Assembly (NCBI GenBank): GCA_030648295.1
Contig: JAUSID010000140.1
Coordinates: forward strand, 1 to 64,000
DNA from: Opitutaceae bacterium
GTDB taxonomy: Bacteria > Verrucomicrobiota > Verrucomicrobiia > Opitutales > Opitutaceae
DNA: 64,000 nt
Direction of reading: 5' to 3'
In this document: in pieces, positions 8,697 through 17,389 of the stretch
How the letters are laid out: every line of letters starts with the position of its first letter
How positions within the stretch are numbered: position 1 is the first letter of the stretch
Translations under genes and position numbers: made by a program
Notes under the pieces: generated by a model
Database searches by the model: none
What the model was told of the DNA's origin: nothing
What the model saw: only the letters and a program-made list of their open reading frames with translations

Positions 8697-9656
8697 ATGA
8701 AGTATTCCGCGAACTCCCTTTCCCGCGCCGGCTGGATTTCAGCCCTGGCGGCCGCCGCTCTGCTCCTGGCTGCCTGCGGCAAATCCGAAAAATCAACGCC
8801 GGCCACGCCGGCGAAGCCCCGGGTGGCGCTGGTGATGAAATCGCTGGCCAACGAATTCTTCGGCACGATGGCCGACGGGGCCAAGGCGCATCACGCGAAG
8901 AATGCCGCAACGTACGATCTCGTCGTGAACGGCATCAAGAACGAGACCGATCTCGGCGAGCAGGTGTCACTCGTCGAGCAGATGATCGCGATGCGCGTGA
9001 ACGCCATCGTGATCGCGCCGGCGGACTCGAAGGCCCTCGTGCCGGTGCTGAAACGAGCGATGGCCGCCGGCATCGCGGTGGTGAATATCGACAACCGGCT
9101 CGATGCCGCCGCACTGAAGGATGCAGGACTGACCGTTCCGTTCGTGGGCCCGGACAACCGCGTCGGCGCCGCGGCGGTGGGACGAGTCCTGGCGGCCAGG
9201 CTGGCGAAGGGCGATCCCGTGGCGATCATCGAGGGGATTCCGACCGCCGATAATGGCCGGCAGCGGCGGATGGGTTTTGAGGACGCGATCAAGGAGGCGG
9301 GGTTGAACCTCGTCGCCGTGCAGAGCGGCCAGTGGGAGATGGAGCGCGCCAACACCGTCGCCGGGGCGATGCTCAACGCGCATCCGAACCTGAAGGCGAT
9401 TTTTTGTGGCAACGACAACATGGCGCTGGGCGCGGTGGCCGCGATCAAGGCGAACGGACGCGACGGCAAGGTGCTCGTGGCCGGCTTCGACAACATCAAG
9501 GCGATCAAACCGCTGCTCGCTTCGGGCGCGGTTGTCGCCACGGCGGACCAGCACGCCGACCAGCTGGCGGTGTTCGGGATCGAGGCCGCGCTCGAGATCC
9601 TGAAAACCAAGAAGACCGCCGATCGCGCCACTCCGGTCGACGTCGTGAGGAAATGA
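8697..9656 (+). CDS. rbsB: Ribose-type ABC transporter substrate-binding lipoprotein
   Basis: A 319-residue periplasmic-binding protein of the RbsB/Peripla_BP_4 family. It starts with a lipoprotein signal, with the lipobox LAAC and the lipidated cysteine at C27. The mature part opens PRVALVMKSLANEFFG, the usual first strand of ribose and galactose binding proteins. Later segments include GNDNMALGA and VAGFDN, typical of the hinge and ligand cleft. It leads an rbsB-rbsA-rbsC order and should deliver a pentose or related sugar to the permease. A nucleoside hydrolase and ribokinase follow, which makes ribose the best guess. Other monosaccharides cannot be excluded. Confidence 0.93.
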   Translation: MKYSANSLSRAGWISALAAAALLLAACGKSEKSTPATPAKPRVALVMKSLANEFFGTMADGAKAHHAKNAATYDLVVNGIKNETDLGEQVSLVEQMIAMRVNAIVIAPADSKALVPVLKRAMAAGIAVVNIDNRLDAAALKDAGLTVPFVGPDNRVGAAAVGRVLAARLAKGDPVAIIEGIPTADNGRQRRMGFEDAIKEAGLNLVAVQSGQWEMERANTVAGAMLNAHPNLKAIFCGNDNMALGAVAAIKANGRDGKVLVAGFDNIKAIKPLLASGAVVATADQHADQLAVFGIEAALEILKTKKTADRATPVDVVRK

Positions 9657-9666
9657 CGAATCCGCC

Positions 9667-11184
9667 GTGACCGCTCCGCGACTCGCCATCCACGGGCTGA
9701 AAAAATCATTTGGCACCAACGTGGTGCTGCGCGGGCTCGATCTCGAGCTCGAGCCGGGCGAGGTTCACGCATTGATTGGCGGCAACGGCGCGGGCAAGTC
9801 CACGCTGTCGAAGATCATCGCCGGGCTGGAATCGGCTGACGCAGGCGAGATGCGGCTCGGTGATAACCGGTACCGGCCGCGAGATCGCCGCGGCGCCCAA
9901 GCCGCCGGAATCGTGATGGTCCTTCAGGAACTCACGGTGCTGCCGACGCTCTCGGTGGCGGAGAATCTCTTCCTGGCGGCGTTGCCCGCGCGCGCGGGGG
10001 TGCTCGATCGGCGGCGGCTGCGCGAAACCGCACGCGCCGCGCTCGAGCGCGTCGGACTTCGTTCGCTTGATCCCGATCTGCCGGCCGTGTCGCTCGGCGT
10101 CGGACATCAGCAACTGGTCGAGATTGCCGCCGGACTCGCGCGTCGCGGACACATCCTGATCCTGGACGAGCCCACGGCCGCGCTCACCGGCGCCGAGATC
10201 GAAACGTTGTTTGCGCTGCTGCGCGACCTGCGCTCCGGCGGTACGTCGATTCTCTATATCAGTCACCGGCTCGATGAAATTGCCCTCATCGCGGACCGCG
10301 TGAGCATCCTGCGCGACGGGCAGCTCGTCGCCACGCTGCCGGTGCGCGAAACGACGCGCGACCGATTGATTGAGTTGATGGCCGGCGCGCCGGCGCTCGC
10401 TCCTACCTCCGCCGCGCGGGCTGGGCGCGGCGAATTGGCGCTGCGATTGAGCGACGTGCGTTCCGGTGGCGTCGTTCGTGGCATCTCGCTCGACTTGCAC
10501 CGCGGTGAAATCGTGGGGCTGGGCGGATTGATTGGGGCGGGGCGGAGCGAATTGCTGCGCGCGATCTTCGGGGCGGCGCCGATTGACGGTGGAACGATGA
10601 TGCTTGGCCGTGAACAGGAGCCGTTTGCCCCGGCCTCGACGCGTGAAGCCGTGGCCCGTGGATTCGCCTTTGTACCCGAGGATCGCAAGCACCACGGGCT
10701 GTTCGCGCCATTGAGCGTCCGGACCAACGCCAGCATCGCCCGGCTACCGATCGCCCGGTTTCTTCCGGGCGTTGTCGATCACACGACCGAAGCCGCCGAG
10801 GTGACGGCGCTGCTCCGACAGTTGCAGGTGCGCTACGCCGATGACTCGCAGCCGATCGCCGAGTTGAGCGGCGGCAACCAGCAGAAGGTCGTGATCGGCC
10901 GGTGGCTCGGCCGCGACGTCCAGATCTGGCTGCTCGACGAGCCCACGCGCGGCGTCGACGTGGCCGCGCGACGGAGCATCTACGCGCTCCTGCGCGAGCG
11001 CGCCGCCGCGGGCCAGTCGATCCTGATCGCTTCGAGCGATTACGACGAACTGGCGACGTTGTGTGATCGTGTCATCGTGCTTTCGAACGGAGTCGTCACG
11101 GGAGAATTCTCGCCGCCAACACTCACGCCCGAGGCATTCATGGCCGCGGCGTTCCGCGGATTCGAGAAGGGAGCGGCATCGTGA
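9667..11184 (+). CDS. rbsA: Sugar ABC transporter ATP-binding protein (two-domain RbsA type)
   Basis: The GTG at 9667 lies 11 bases after the binding-protein stop. The 505-residue protein contains two ABC domains, as in RbsA/MglA. The first has a Walker A of GGNGAGKST, a signature region SLGVGHQQ and a Walker B of ILILDEPTAA. The second half has the degenerate GLIGAGRSEL in place of Walker A, as usual in this family, plus a strong LSGGNQQK signature and WLLDEPTRGVD. It drives sugar import with the permease that follows. Its stop codon overlaps the permease start, so the two are probably translated in a coupled way. Confidence 0.95.
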   Translation: MTAPRLAIHGLKKSFGTNVVLRGLDLELEPGEVHALIGGNGAGKSTLSKIIAGLESADAGEMRLGDNRYRPRDRRGAQAAGIVMVLQELTVLPTLSVAENLFLAALPARAGVLDRRRLRETARAALERVGLRSLDPDLPAVSLGVGHQQLVEIAAGLARRGHILILDEPTAALTGAEIETLFALLRDLRSGGTSILYISHRLDEIALIADRVSILRDGQLVATLPVRETTRDRLIELMAGAPALAPTSAARAGRGELALRLSDVRSGGVVRGISLDLHRGEIVGLGGLIGAGRSELLRAIFGAAPIDGGTMMLGREQEPFAPASTREAVARGFAFVPEDRKHHGLFAPLSVRTNASIARLPIARFLPGVVDHTTEAAEVTALLRQLQVRYADDSQPIAELSGGNQQKVVIGRWLGRDVQIWLLDEPTRGVDVAARRSIYALLRERAAAGQSILIASSDYDELATLCDRVIVLSNGVVTGEFSPPTLTPEAFMAAAFRGFEKGAAS

Positions 11185-12146
11185 ATCCGCGTTTCCGGTC
11201 GTATTCCGAGTTCCTGTTTCTTGCGCTTCTGCTCGCACTGCTCGTCGCGTTCTTCGGGATTCTGAGCGAGCACTTCTGGTCGGTCGCCACGCTGCAAACG
11301 ATCACCAACCGGATTCCATCGCTGGCGCTCACGGCGCTCGGCATGACCTTCGTCCTCGTGGCGGGCGGCATCGATCTGTCGGTCGGCTCCGTCTCGGCCG
11401 TCGCGGGTGCGGTATTTGGCTGGGCCGTGGCGGATCACGGATTGGGCGTCGGCGTCGCGGCAATGCTCGCGGTGGGCGCCGGTCTCGGCTGCGGGCTGCT
11501 GAACGGTGCCCTCGTAAATACGTTTCGGATGCCATCGTTCATCGTCACGCTCGGACTGCTGGAGGGGGCGCGGGGCCTCGCTTACCTCGTGACGAATTCA
11601 CAGACCAAATACCTGGGCGAGCGGCTCGGCGCGTTGCAGGCGACGGTGCCGGTTCTGGGCGTATCCGCCGCGTTCGTACTCGCCCTCGTGCTGACTGCCT
11701 TCGCCCATTTTGTCCTCACCAGCACGGTTTTTGGCCGGCACACGGTGGCCGTGGGTACCAACGAGGAGGCGGCGCGGCTGGTCGGCATCTCACCCGCCCG
11801 CGTGCGGATGATCGTGTTTGCCGCGTCTGGGATGCTCGCGGGGCTGGCCGGGCTTTGTCACGTGGCGCGGCTGGGCGCGGCGGATCCCAATGCGGGTTCC
11901 GGCCTCGAGCTTTCCGCCATCGCGGCGGCGGTGATTGGCGGCACGAGCCTGATGGGCGGCCGCGGCTCGATGCTCGCGACATTCGTCGGCGTGCTAATCA
12001 TCGCGACGCTGGAGGCGGGGCTGGCCCATCTCGGCGTGACCGAACCAATGAAGCGCGTGGTCACCGGCGCGGTGATTATCGGCGCGGTGGGCGCCGAGGC
12101 GGTGCGCGCGCGGATTGCCAGCCGGCGGCTGCGCCTGGGCGCGTGA
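11181..12146 (+). CDS. rbsC: Sugar ABC transporter permease (RbsC type)
   Basis: This 321-residue inner-membrane permease has 8-10 hydrophobic helices and the diagnostic GGIDLSVGSV segment after the third helix. A later segment with VIGGTSLMGGRGS is typical of the BPD_transp_2 family. The GTG start overlaps the TGA of the ATPase gene (GTGA), and the RbsA/RbsC pairing is standard. It forms the channel for the substrate carried by the binding protein at 8697. The short C-terminus is arginine-rich, and a gap of only 14 bases leads to the nucleoside hydrolase. Confidence 0.94.
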   Translation: MNPRFRSYSEFLFLALLLALLVAFFGILSEHFWSVATLQTITNRIPSLALTALGMTFVLVAGGIDLSVGSVSAVAGAVFGWAVADHGLGVGVAAMLAVGAGLGCGLLNGALVNTFRMPSFIVTLGLLEGARGLAYLVTNSQTKYLGERLGALQATVPVLGVSAAFVLALVLTAFAHFVLTSTVFGRHTVAVGTNEEAARLVGISPARVRMIVFAASGMLAGLAGLCHVARLGAADPNAGSGLELSAIAAAVIGGTSLMGGRGSMLATFVGVLIIATLEAGLAHLGVTEPMKRVVTGAVIIGAVGAEAVRARIASRRLRLGA

Positions 12147-12160
12147 TCCATTTTTTGTCC

Positions 12161-13195
12161 ATGAAAACATTCCGGGTGCTCCTGCTTCTCGCCACGTTTG
12201 GGCCGTTTGCCGTCTTCGCCGCCGGGCCACCGCCGCCGGTGAATCTCGTTTTCGACACGGACATCGGCAACGACGTCGACGATGCGCTCGCGCTCGGGCT
12301 CATCCACGCGCTGGAGACGCGCGGCGCCTGCCGGCTGCTCGCCGTCACGCTCACGCATCCGGATCCACTCGCGGTGCGTTACGTCGATGCGGTGAACACG
12401 TTTTATGGGCGCGGCGACATTCCGATTGGCGTGAACCCCGACGCGCCGAAAACCGGCACGAGCCGGTTCCTCAAACTGGCCGACGCGCGCGATGCGGGCG
12501 GCAAGCTGGTTTTCCCGCATGACGTGGATCCGGCGAAGGCCCCGCGGGCGCTGGCGTTGCTGCGCCGCACCCTCGCCGCCGCGGCCGATGGGAGCGTGGT
12601 CATCGCCCAGGTGGGATTTTTCACCAATCTCGCGGCGCTGCTGGACGCCCCCGCGGACGACATCACCCCGCTGGCCGGCCGCGAACTCGTGCAGCGGAAG
12701 GTGAAGCTGCTCTCGATCATGGCGGGCGTGTTCCAGACCGTGAACGGCGACAACCACAAGCTGGAATACAATGTTCGGATTGCGATTCCGGCCGCGCAGC
12801 ACCTGGCGGAGAACTGGCCGACCCCGGTGGTGTGGAGCGGTTGGGAAATCGGTAATGCGATCCGGTTTCCGGCCCAGGCGATTGAGCGCGATTTCGGATA
12901 TGTCGCGCGGCATCCGGTACCCGAAGCCTACCAGCTTTATCAACCCACGCCGCACGAGCGGCCCTGCTATGATCCAACGAGCGTCTTGTACGCCGTATAT
13001 CCGGATCGTGGTTACTTCGCGCTTTCGCCGCCCGGCCGGGTGAAGGTCGAGTCGGACTCGTTCACCCGTTTTTCACCGAAGAAAGAGGGCCGCGACCGGT
13101 TTCTCATCGTCGATCGCGAGCAGGCGGCGCGAGGGCGTGAGTTGTTGGCCGCGCTGGTGGCTCAGCCGCCGCAAGGCGCGATCGCGAAGCCATGA
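12161..13195 (+). CDS. Exported nucleoside hydrolase-like protein
   Basis: The 344-residue protein starts at the ATG at 12161 with a signal peptide (about residues 1-21) and then shows the calcium-binding D32-T-D34-x3-D38-x-D40-D41 motif of inosine/uridine-preferring nucleoside hydrolases (IunH family). These cleave the N-glycosidic bond of nucleosides to ribose and base. The central region has a conserved NLAALL segment and a later IMAGVF. Family members are usually cytoplasmic in proteobacteria, but an exported form fits here: released ribose would feed the ABC importer encoded just upstream and the ribokinase just downstream. The stop overlaps the ribokinase start in an ATGA. Confidence 0.88.
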   Translation: MKTFRVLLLLATFGPFAVFAAGPPPPVNLVFDTDIGNDVDDALALGLIHALETRGACRLLAVTLTHPDPLAVRYVDAVNTFYGRGDIPIGVNPDAPKTGTSRFLKLADARDAGGKLVFPHDVDPAKAPRALALLRRTLAAAADGSVVIAQVGFFTNLAALLDAPADDITPLAGRELVQRKVKLLSIMAGVFQTVNGDNHKLEYNVRIAIPAAQHLAENWPTPVVWSGWEIGNAIRFPAQAIERDFGYVARHPVPEAYQLYQPTPHERPCYDPTSVLYAVYPDRGYFALSPPGRVKVESDSFTRFSPKKEGRDRFLIVDREQAARGRELLAALVAQPPQGAIAKP

Positions 13196-14187
13196 GCCGA
13201 CGCGGACAACCAGCGGGCGCCGGCGGAGTGGTCGTGGTCGGCACGCTGAACATCGACCATGTATGGCGTGTCCCGGCGCTGCCCAAGCCAGGCGAGACGG
13301 TGCTCGCGCTGGACGCGATCCGGCAGTGGGGCGGCAAGGGCGCGAACCAGGCGGTCGCGGCGGCGCGGCAGGGTGCACGCGTCACGATTGTCGGCGCGGT
13401 GGGCGATGACGCGGACGGCAAACTCTATTGCGACCATCTCGCGGGCGAGCAGATCGCCACGACATTGATTCAAGTGGTCGCCGGCGTGGCCACCGGCACG
13501 GCGCACGTGTACGTCGACGGACGTGGAGAAAACCAGATTGTCGTGCACGGGGGCGCCAACGGCCGGCTCGATGCCGCGCATGTTTCGTCGGCGCTCGGCG
13601 GATTGTGGGCGAGCACGGACATCGTGGCGGTCGGGCTCGAGTGTCCGCTCGAGCCCGCGACTGTCGCGCTGCGTTGCGCCGCGGCGCGGGGCGTGCGCAC
13701 GATCCTGAACGCGTCGCCGGTGAACGAGAAGTTTCCCTGGGGCGAATTCGAAATTGAAACCGTGATCGTGAACGAGCACGAGTGCGTTGCGGTGTTCGGA
13801 TCGGCGCCGGACGATTGGGAGAATCTCACGACGGACCAGCGCCGCCAGCTGCTGCGCGCGAAATCCGTGCGCCACATCATCGTCACCCAGGGCAGCGCAC
13901 CGACGCTCCACCTCTCGGCCGAAGAGGTGCGCAGCGTGCCGACGTTTCCGGTCCAACCCGTGGATACAGTCGGCGCCGGCGACACCTTTGCCGGCACGCT
14001 GGCAGCCCGGCTCGCGGCCGGCGCCGTTTGGAATGACGCGATCCGCCACGCGAATGTCGCGGCGGCGTTGTCGACCCTGACGCCGGGCGCGCAAGCCGGG
14101 ATTCCGCGCTTGGCGGCGGTCGAGGCCGCGGTGGCGGACGCTCCTGGGAGCGCGGGCGCCCCGCCCGCAGAACGGCACCCGGCTTGA
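13192..14187 (+). CDS. rbsK: Ribokinase-like PfkB carbohydrate kinase
   Basis: A 331-residue PfkB-family kinase that phosphorylates ribose at O5. The N-terminal signature is GTLNIDHVWRVP, the substrate loop has GGKGANQAVAAAR, and the C-terminal signature GAGDTFAGTL holds the catalytic base D264. It is the last gene of the ribose-type operon and would convert imported ribose to ribose 5-phosphate. The final dozen residues (ending APPAERHPA) come from a dispersed GC-rich repeat also seen at 37772-37800, so the gene's 3' end seems to have run into a repeat. There is no recognisable terminator right after it. Confidence 0.92.
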   Translation: MSRRGQPAGAGGVVVVGTLNIDHVWRVPALPKPGETVLALDAIRQWGGKGANQAVAAARQGARVTIVGAVGDDADGKLYCDHLAGEQIATTLIQVVAGVATGTAHVYVDGRGENQIVVHGGANGRLDAAHVSSALGGLWASTDIVAVGLECPLEPATVALRCAAARGVRTILNASPVNEKFPWGEFEIETVIVNEHECVAVFGSAPDDWENLTTDQRRQLLRAKSVRHIIVTQGSAPTLHLSAEEVRSVPTFPVQPVDTVGAGDTFAGTLAARLAAGAVWNDAIRHANVAAALSTLTPGAQAGIPRLAAVEAAVADAPGSAGAPPAERHPA

Positions 14188-14392
14188 TAAGAGCGACTGT
14201 TGATAGGCCGAAGCGCCTGGATTGAATCGCCGGTTGGGTCCCGTCGGACGGTGCCGGCATTGCCGGAAGTTTCAACCGGGGCGAGATTTCGCGCCGGACG
14301 TGTGCCTGATGCGTAATATTTCACCGTGCCCGGGGTTAACCTTGTTGGTGAACCATGTTCTCGGCATCACAGCGCTCGAGTTCTTGTGGCGC

Positions 14393-14974
14393 ATGGGTGT
14401 CCTTTCCGACCCCGCGGCCGGGGCGCTGCCCGCCGAGGAAGAGACGAAGTGGCTGGCGCGCGGCGCCGGAGGCGACGAACAGGCCTGGCAGGAACTGTTC
14501 GAGAAATGGAAGAAGCCGCTGCTCGCGTTTTTCTACCGCTCCATCGGCTCGCTGGCGGCGGCGGAGGACCTCACGCTGGAGGTTTTCATCCGGCTGCACC
14601 GCGCCGCGCCAACCTATCAGCCGCGCGCTCCGTTTGCCGGTTTCGTGTTTCATATCGCGCGCAACCTGCTGCGCAACGAGGTCCGGCGCCAGCGGCGCAA
14701 GCCGGCCGACTTGCTCCCGCCTGAGGCGTTCGATTATGTCTCCGCCCCCGACGACGGGGAGGAGCGCCGGCGGGCGGCGGAGTTGGAGGAGATGCTCCAG
14801 CTGGCCCTGGCCCAGCTGCCCGAGGCCCAGCGAACCCTGGTGCTGCTGGTGTATCAACAGAACTTGGACCATACGACCGCGGCGGAAATGCTGGGAATCA
14901 CCGGGAACGCCCTGCGCGTCCAGCTTCACCGCGCGCGTCAAAAATTGAAGGAACTGATGCAAAGCCAGCCGTGA
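14393..14974 (+). CDS. ECF-type RNA polymerase sigma factor
   Basis: From the ATG at 14393 the protein has 193 residues. Region 2 spans about residues 20-85, with WQELFEKWKKPLLAFFYR, AEDLTLEVFIRLHR and FHIARNLLRNEVRR. Region 4 follows at about 120-190, with LPEAQRTLVLLVYQ and the helix-turn-helix TAAEMLGITGNALRVQLHRAR. It directs transcription of an unknown regulon. An in-frame ATG at 14310 is also possible, but the chosen start is near the first conserved block. The next gene encodes a one-span membrane protein likely to act as its anti-sigma factor. The 205 bases upstream carry no other gene that I can support. Confidence 0.93.
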   Translation: MGVLSDPAAGALPAEEETKWLARGAGGDEQAWQELFEKWKKPLLAFFYRSIGSLAAAEDLTLEVFIRLHRAAPTYQPRAPFAGFVFHIARNLLRNEVRRQRRKPADLLPPEAFDYVSAPDDGEERRRAAELEEMLQLALAQLPEAQRTLVLLVYQQNLDHTTAAEMLGITGNALRVQLHRARQKLKELMQSQP

Positions 14975-14990
14975 TCAACCCACGCCAACC

Positions 14991-15347
14991 ATGAAAGACC
15001 CACGTGCGCCCTCCGACTCTGAGATCAATGAATTGCTGGCCGGCAGGTTGCGCCGCACCTCGCCGGATTTCGAGCTGCGCTGGCGGGAGCTGCGGGCCGA
15101 ACTCGCCGGGACGAAGCCGCGCCGCGCGCCATGGGCAAAATGGCTGGTGTGGCCCGGCCTCGCCACGGTTGGACTCGCCGTCGTGGTGGTTGCCTTGTGG
15201 ATCAAATCGCCGGTGCCGCCAGCGGCCGGGAGCGTCACCTTTGAAGAACTGATTGCATTGAACGACGCGCTGCAGCCCGCCTCGGCGCTGCTCGATCCGG
15301 AAACCCGTGAAGCGCTGCTGAACCTGCCCCCAACCTCGTCCCTCTGA
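14991..15347 (+). CDS. Small membrane protein, candidate anti-sigma factor
   Basis: A 118-residue protein with a cytoplasmic N-terminus of about 45 residues, one membrane helix at about 50-70 (WLVWPGLATVGLAVVVVALW) and a periplasmic tail of 48 residues. This order and the position 16 bases after an ECF sigma gene match anti-sigma factors. It lacks the HxxxCxxC zinc motif of ZAS anti-sigma factors, so assignment rests on topology and context. It could also simply be a co-regulated envelope protein. The following gene is separated by only four bases. Confidence 0.6.
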   Translation: MKDPRAPSDSEINELLAGRLRRTSPDFELRWRELRAELAGTKPRRAPWAKWLVWPGLATVGLAVVVVALWIKSPVPPAAGSVTFEELIALNDALQPASALLDPETREALLNLPPTSSL

Positions 15348-15351
15348 CCGC

Positions 15352-15819
15352 ATGAAACCGCCCGTCTTTTGGATCCTCGTTCTGATCGTGATGAACATCG
15401 GTGCGCAGCCGGCCACCGCACCGGGCTCGCCACCACAGGCTCCGGTGCCGGCTGCCCCGGCCGCGAGCGAACTCGCCGCGCTCGAGCAATTCCTGGGTTT
15501 GTCTGATGCGGAGCTGGTGCAAATGGAACAGGTGATTGCGCGGATTCGCGCGATGACCCCGGCGCAGCGCGCCGCGATGCGGGATCAGATTGCCGCATTT
15601 CGGCGGCTGCCGGAGCCGCAGCGGGAGCAAATTCGGATGGGCTGGGGCTGGATGCCGCCGGAAATCCAGGCGGGCTGGCGGGAGATGATGCAAACGGCGA
15701 CCCCGGAGCGGCACGCTGAAATCCAGGCGAAGATGCAATCGCTCGGTCCGGAGGAGAAAATGCGTTATCGGCGCGAGCTCGTGGAAGCATATCTCAAGGC
15801 AAAGGCGGCGAAGAAGTAG
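15352..15819 (+). CDS. Exported Spy/CpxP-like helical protein
   Basis: The 155-residue product has an N-terminal signal peptide (about residues 1-18, IVMNIGA) and then a Pro/Ala linker and several charged amphipathic helices. Segments such as MTPAQRAAMRDQIAAF and PEERHA-type repeats resemble periplasmic LTXXQ/Spy-family chaperones that respond to envelope stress or metals. The match is compositional, not to an exact signature. It is the third gene in the sigma-factor unit and thus a plausible stress target. Confidence 0.55.
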   Translation: MKPPVFWILVLIVMNIGAQPATAPGSPPQAPVPAAPAASELAALEQFLGLSDAELVQMEQVIARIRAMTPAQRAAMRDQIAAFRRLPEPQREQIRMGWGWMPPEIQAGWREMMQTATPERHAEIQAKMQSLGPEEKMRYRRELVEAYLKAKAAKK

Positions 15820-15877
15820 GCCGAAGCACGCGGCTCCAGATTGCACGCTGGGCGCAGTGTTCGTTGCGGCTGGCATC

Positions 15878-16115
15878 GTAGCAGCTGAGGTGACGAAGCT
15901 GTCGGGCGATGATCGTGACGCGGCCGGCCAGCCTCCTCACGTCGGCTGCTACGCAGAACGGTTTTGGTAGCAGCCGAGGTCACGAGGCTGGGATTGGTGT
16001 GGCATGGGCGTCTCCCTCGACAGGCTCGGGACCCTGAGCTTGTCGAACGGGTCGCCCATGAAGTCGGGCCGGCGTGCGTCTTTTTCCGGAGAAATCACGG
16101 GCGGGACGCCCGTGC
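15878..16115. repeat. Cluster of dispersed palindromic repeats
   Basis: The 365 bases between the Spy-like gene and the next gene hold no gene but several repeats. A unit beginning GTAGCAGCYGAGGT occurs at 15878-15903 and 15967-15992 in the plus direction and inverted at 15928-15952, so neighbours can pair into hairpins. A stem-loop follows at 16017-16046, where TCGACAGGCTCGGG pairs with CCCTGAGCTTGTCGA. A shorter hairpin of 7-base arms, CACGGGC with GCCCGTG, lies at 16096-16114. A copy of the first unit sits inside the coding sequence at 27931-27956. These look like REP-type elements. Confidence 0.8.
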
Positions 16116-16128
16116 CACGCAGAAAGCC

Positions 16129-16162
16129 AAAAAAAAAGGCGGAGCCGGTTGGGGGCTCCGCC
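16129..16162 (-). terminator. Rho-independent terminator of the minus-strand Cys-Pro repeat gene
   Basis: On the minus strand a 9-bp stem of GGCGGAGCC (16138-16146) pairing with GGCTCCGCC (16154-16162) with a 7-base loop is followed by nine T residues (A run at 16129-16137 on the plus strand). It lies 23 bases beyond the stop of the gene at 16185-16541. This is the clearest intrinsic terminator in the window. Confidence 0.9.
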
Positions 16163-16184
16163 TTCCTCAGCACGGGTTCGGTAG

Positions 16185-16541
16185 TCAGCCGCGTGGCGCA
16201 CGACCGCTGCCATCCTGCGGGCAATCCGGATTCGCCGGCTTGTTCGGTCCGCCGCTGCCGTCGCGCTTCGGGGCGCGATCCGGATTTTGCTGCGGGCCGG
16301 GGCAATCCGGATTCGGCACGCAATCGGGGTTCTGCTGCGGGCCGGGGCAGTCGGGATTCTGCTGTGGGCCGGGGCAGTCCGGATTCGGCGCGCGGTCAGG
16401 ATTGTTCTGGCCACCGCGCTGGGTCTGGCCGGACTGGCCGCGACCGTTGCCATTGCCGCTGCCGCGACCGGCGGCGGCGGAAGCGCTGGCCACGAGGCCG
16501 GCGCTGATGAGAACACTGAGGAGGACAATTTTCATTTTCAT
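16185..16541 (-). CDS. Secreted low-complexity protein with Asn-Pro-Asp-Cys repeats
   Basis: The ATG at 16541 gives 118 residues starting with a signal peptide MKMKIVLLSVLISAGLVASAS. The mature protein is rich in Gly, Asn, Gln and Pro and contains several near-copies of NPDCPGPQQ, in which the cysteine and proline positions are kept and neighbouring residues vary (for example NPDRAP). The regular cysteines suggest metal or disulfide roles, which is an inference. The gene is divergent from a DUF2202 gene that also has a Gln-Asn-Cys-Pro segment, with a shared 120-base promoter region, and it ends in a strong terminator. I do not recognise a family. Confidence 0.75.
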   Translation of the reverse strand: MKMKIVLLSVLISAGLVASASAAAGRGSGNGNGRGQSGQTQRGGQNNPDRAPNPDCPGPQQNPDCPGPQQNPDCVPNPDCPGPQQNPDRAPKRDGSGGPNKPANPDCPQDGSGRAPRG

Positions 16542-16661
16542 GGGTGAATGCGATTCAGGCAGAGACACCCCGCGTTCGGCCTGACATTACAGAAAAAAGA
16601 AATTCCCGGTGGTAATGGCGGCGCCGTCCCGGGGTTTGTTTTTCATGAACCAGTCACACCC

Positions 16662-17312
16662 ATGAAAACGACCCTCACGCTTGCATTGCTTCTCGTCCCA
16701 CTAGTCGGCTTTCCCGCCCAGAATCGTTTCGGCCGGACGGGGCAGGGCATGTCCGGCCGCGGCCCGCAGAACTGCCCGAACCAGGCGGAGTGCCCGCTGA
16801 ACCTCGCCGCGATCACGAGCCCGACCACGCTGCCCGCGGCTGAAATTGTCGCGGCATTCGAGGCGGAGCGCGTGGCGCACGATCTCTACACCGCCGCGGT
16901 GGAAAAATGGGGCTCGCGTGTGTTCACGCACATCGCGGCGGCGGAGCTGAACCATGCCGCGGTCTTGGCGCGGCTCGCGGCGGCTTCGGCCATCGCCCTG
17001 CCGGCCGCCAGCCGGGGCGCGTATTCAACGAATGAACACCAGCGGCTCTACGACCAGCTGCTCGCCGTGATAAACGGGTCCGAAACCGGCGCCTTGCGGG
17101 CCGGCGCGCTGGTGGAGGAAACGGATATCGCTGACCTGCGGCGCTTGATGGGCATGGCCACCGACCCGGGAACCCGCGCGGTATTGTCGAACCTGGAACG
17201 CGCATCCGTGAATCACCTGAGCGCGTTTGTCCACAACCTCCAGATGCGGGGCATCACCTACGAGCCGCGGGTGTTGACGGCGGAAGAGTACCTCGCGTTG
17301 TCGTGGCGCTGA
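16662..17312 (+). CDS. DUF2202 ferritin-like exported protein
   Basis: A 216-residue protein with a signal peptide (about residues 1-19) and then a DUF2202 domain, a ferritin-like four-helix bundle. Diagnostic text is FEAERVAHDLYTAAVEKWGSRVF followed by HIAAAELNHAAVLARL, whose Glu and His spacing suits a metal site. The N-terminal mature segment contains two cysteines, C38 and C44, in a GPQNCPNQAECP arrangement similar to the repeats of the divergent gene. The ORF is open further upstream to 16548, but the ATG at 16662 starts the signal peptide. Function is unknown; metal or oxidant handling is plausible. Confidence 0.85.
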   Translation: MKTTLTLALLLVPLVGFPAQNRFGRTGQGMSGRGPQNCPNQAECPLNLAAITSPTTLPAAEIVAAFEAERVAHDLYTAAVEKWGSRVFTHIAAAELNHAAVLARLAAASAIALPAASRGAYSTNEHQRLYDQLLAVINGSETGALRAGALVEETDIADLRRLMGMATDPGTRAVLSNLERASVNHLSAFVHNLQMRGITYEPRVLTAEEYLALSWR

Positions 17313-17389
17313 ACCGAACTGCTCGAAATTATCCGGGCGCGGTGAACATCGGGGGCAAGCCGCGTCGCAGCGGAAGGCATTTCACCGAC

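Noticed and set aside
15928-16128. Possible CRISPR-like array in the repeat cluster
   Set aside because: Repeats differ in orientation and spacing, and no cas gene is present; better read as palindromic elements.
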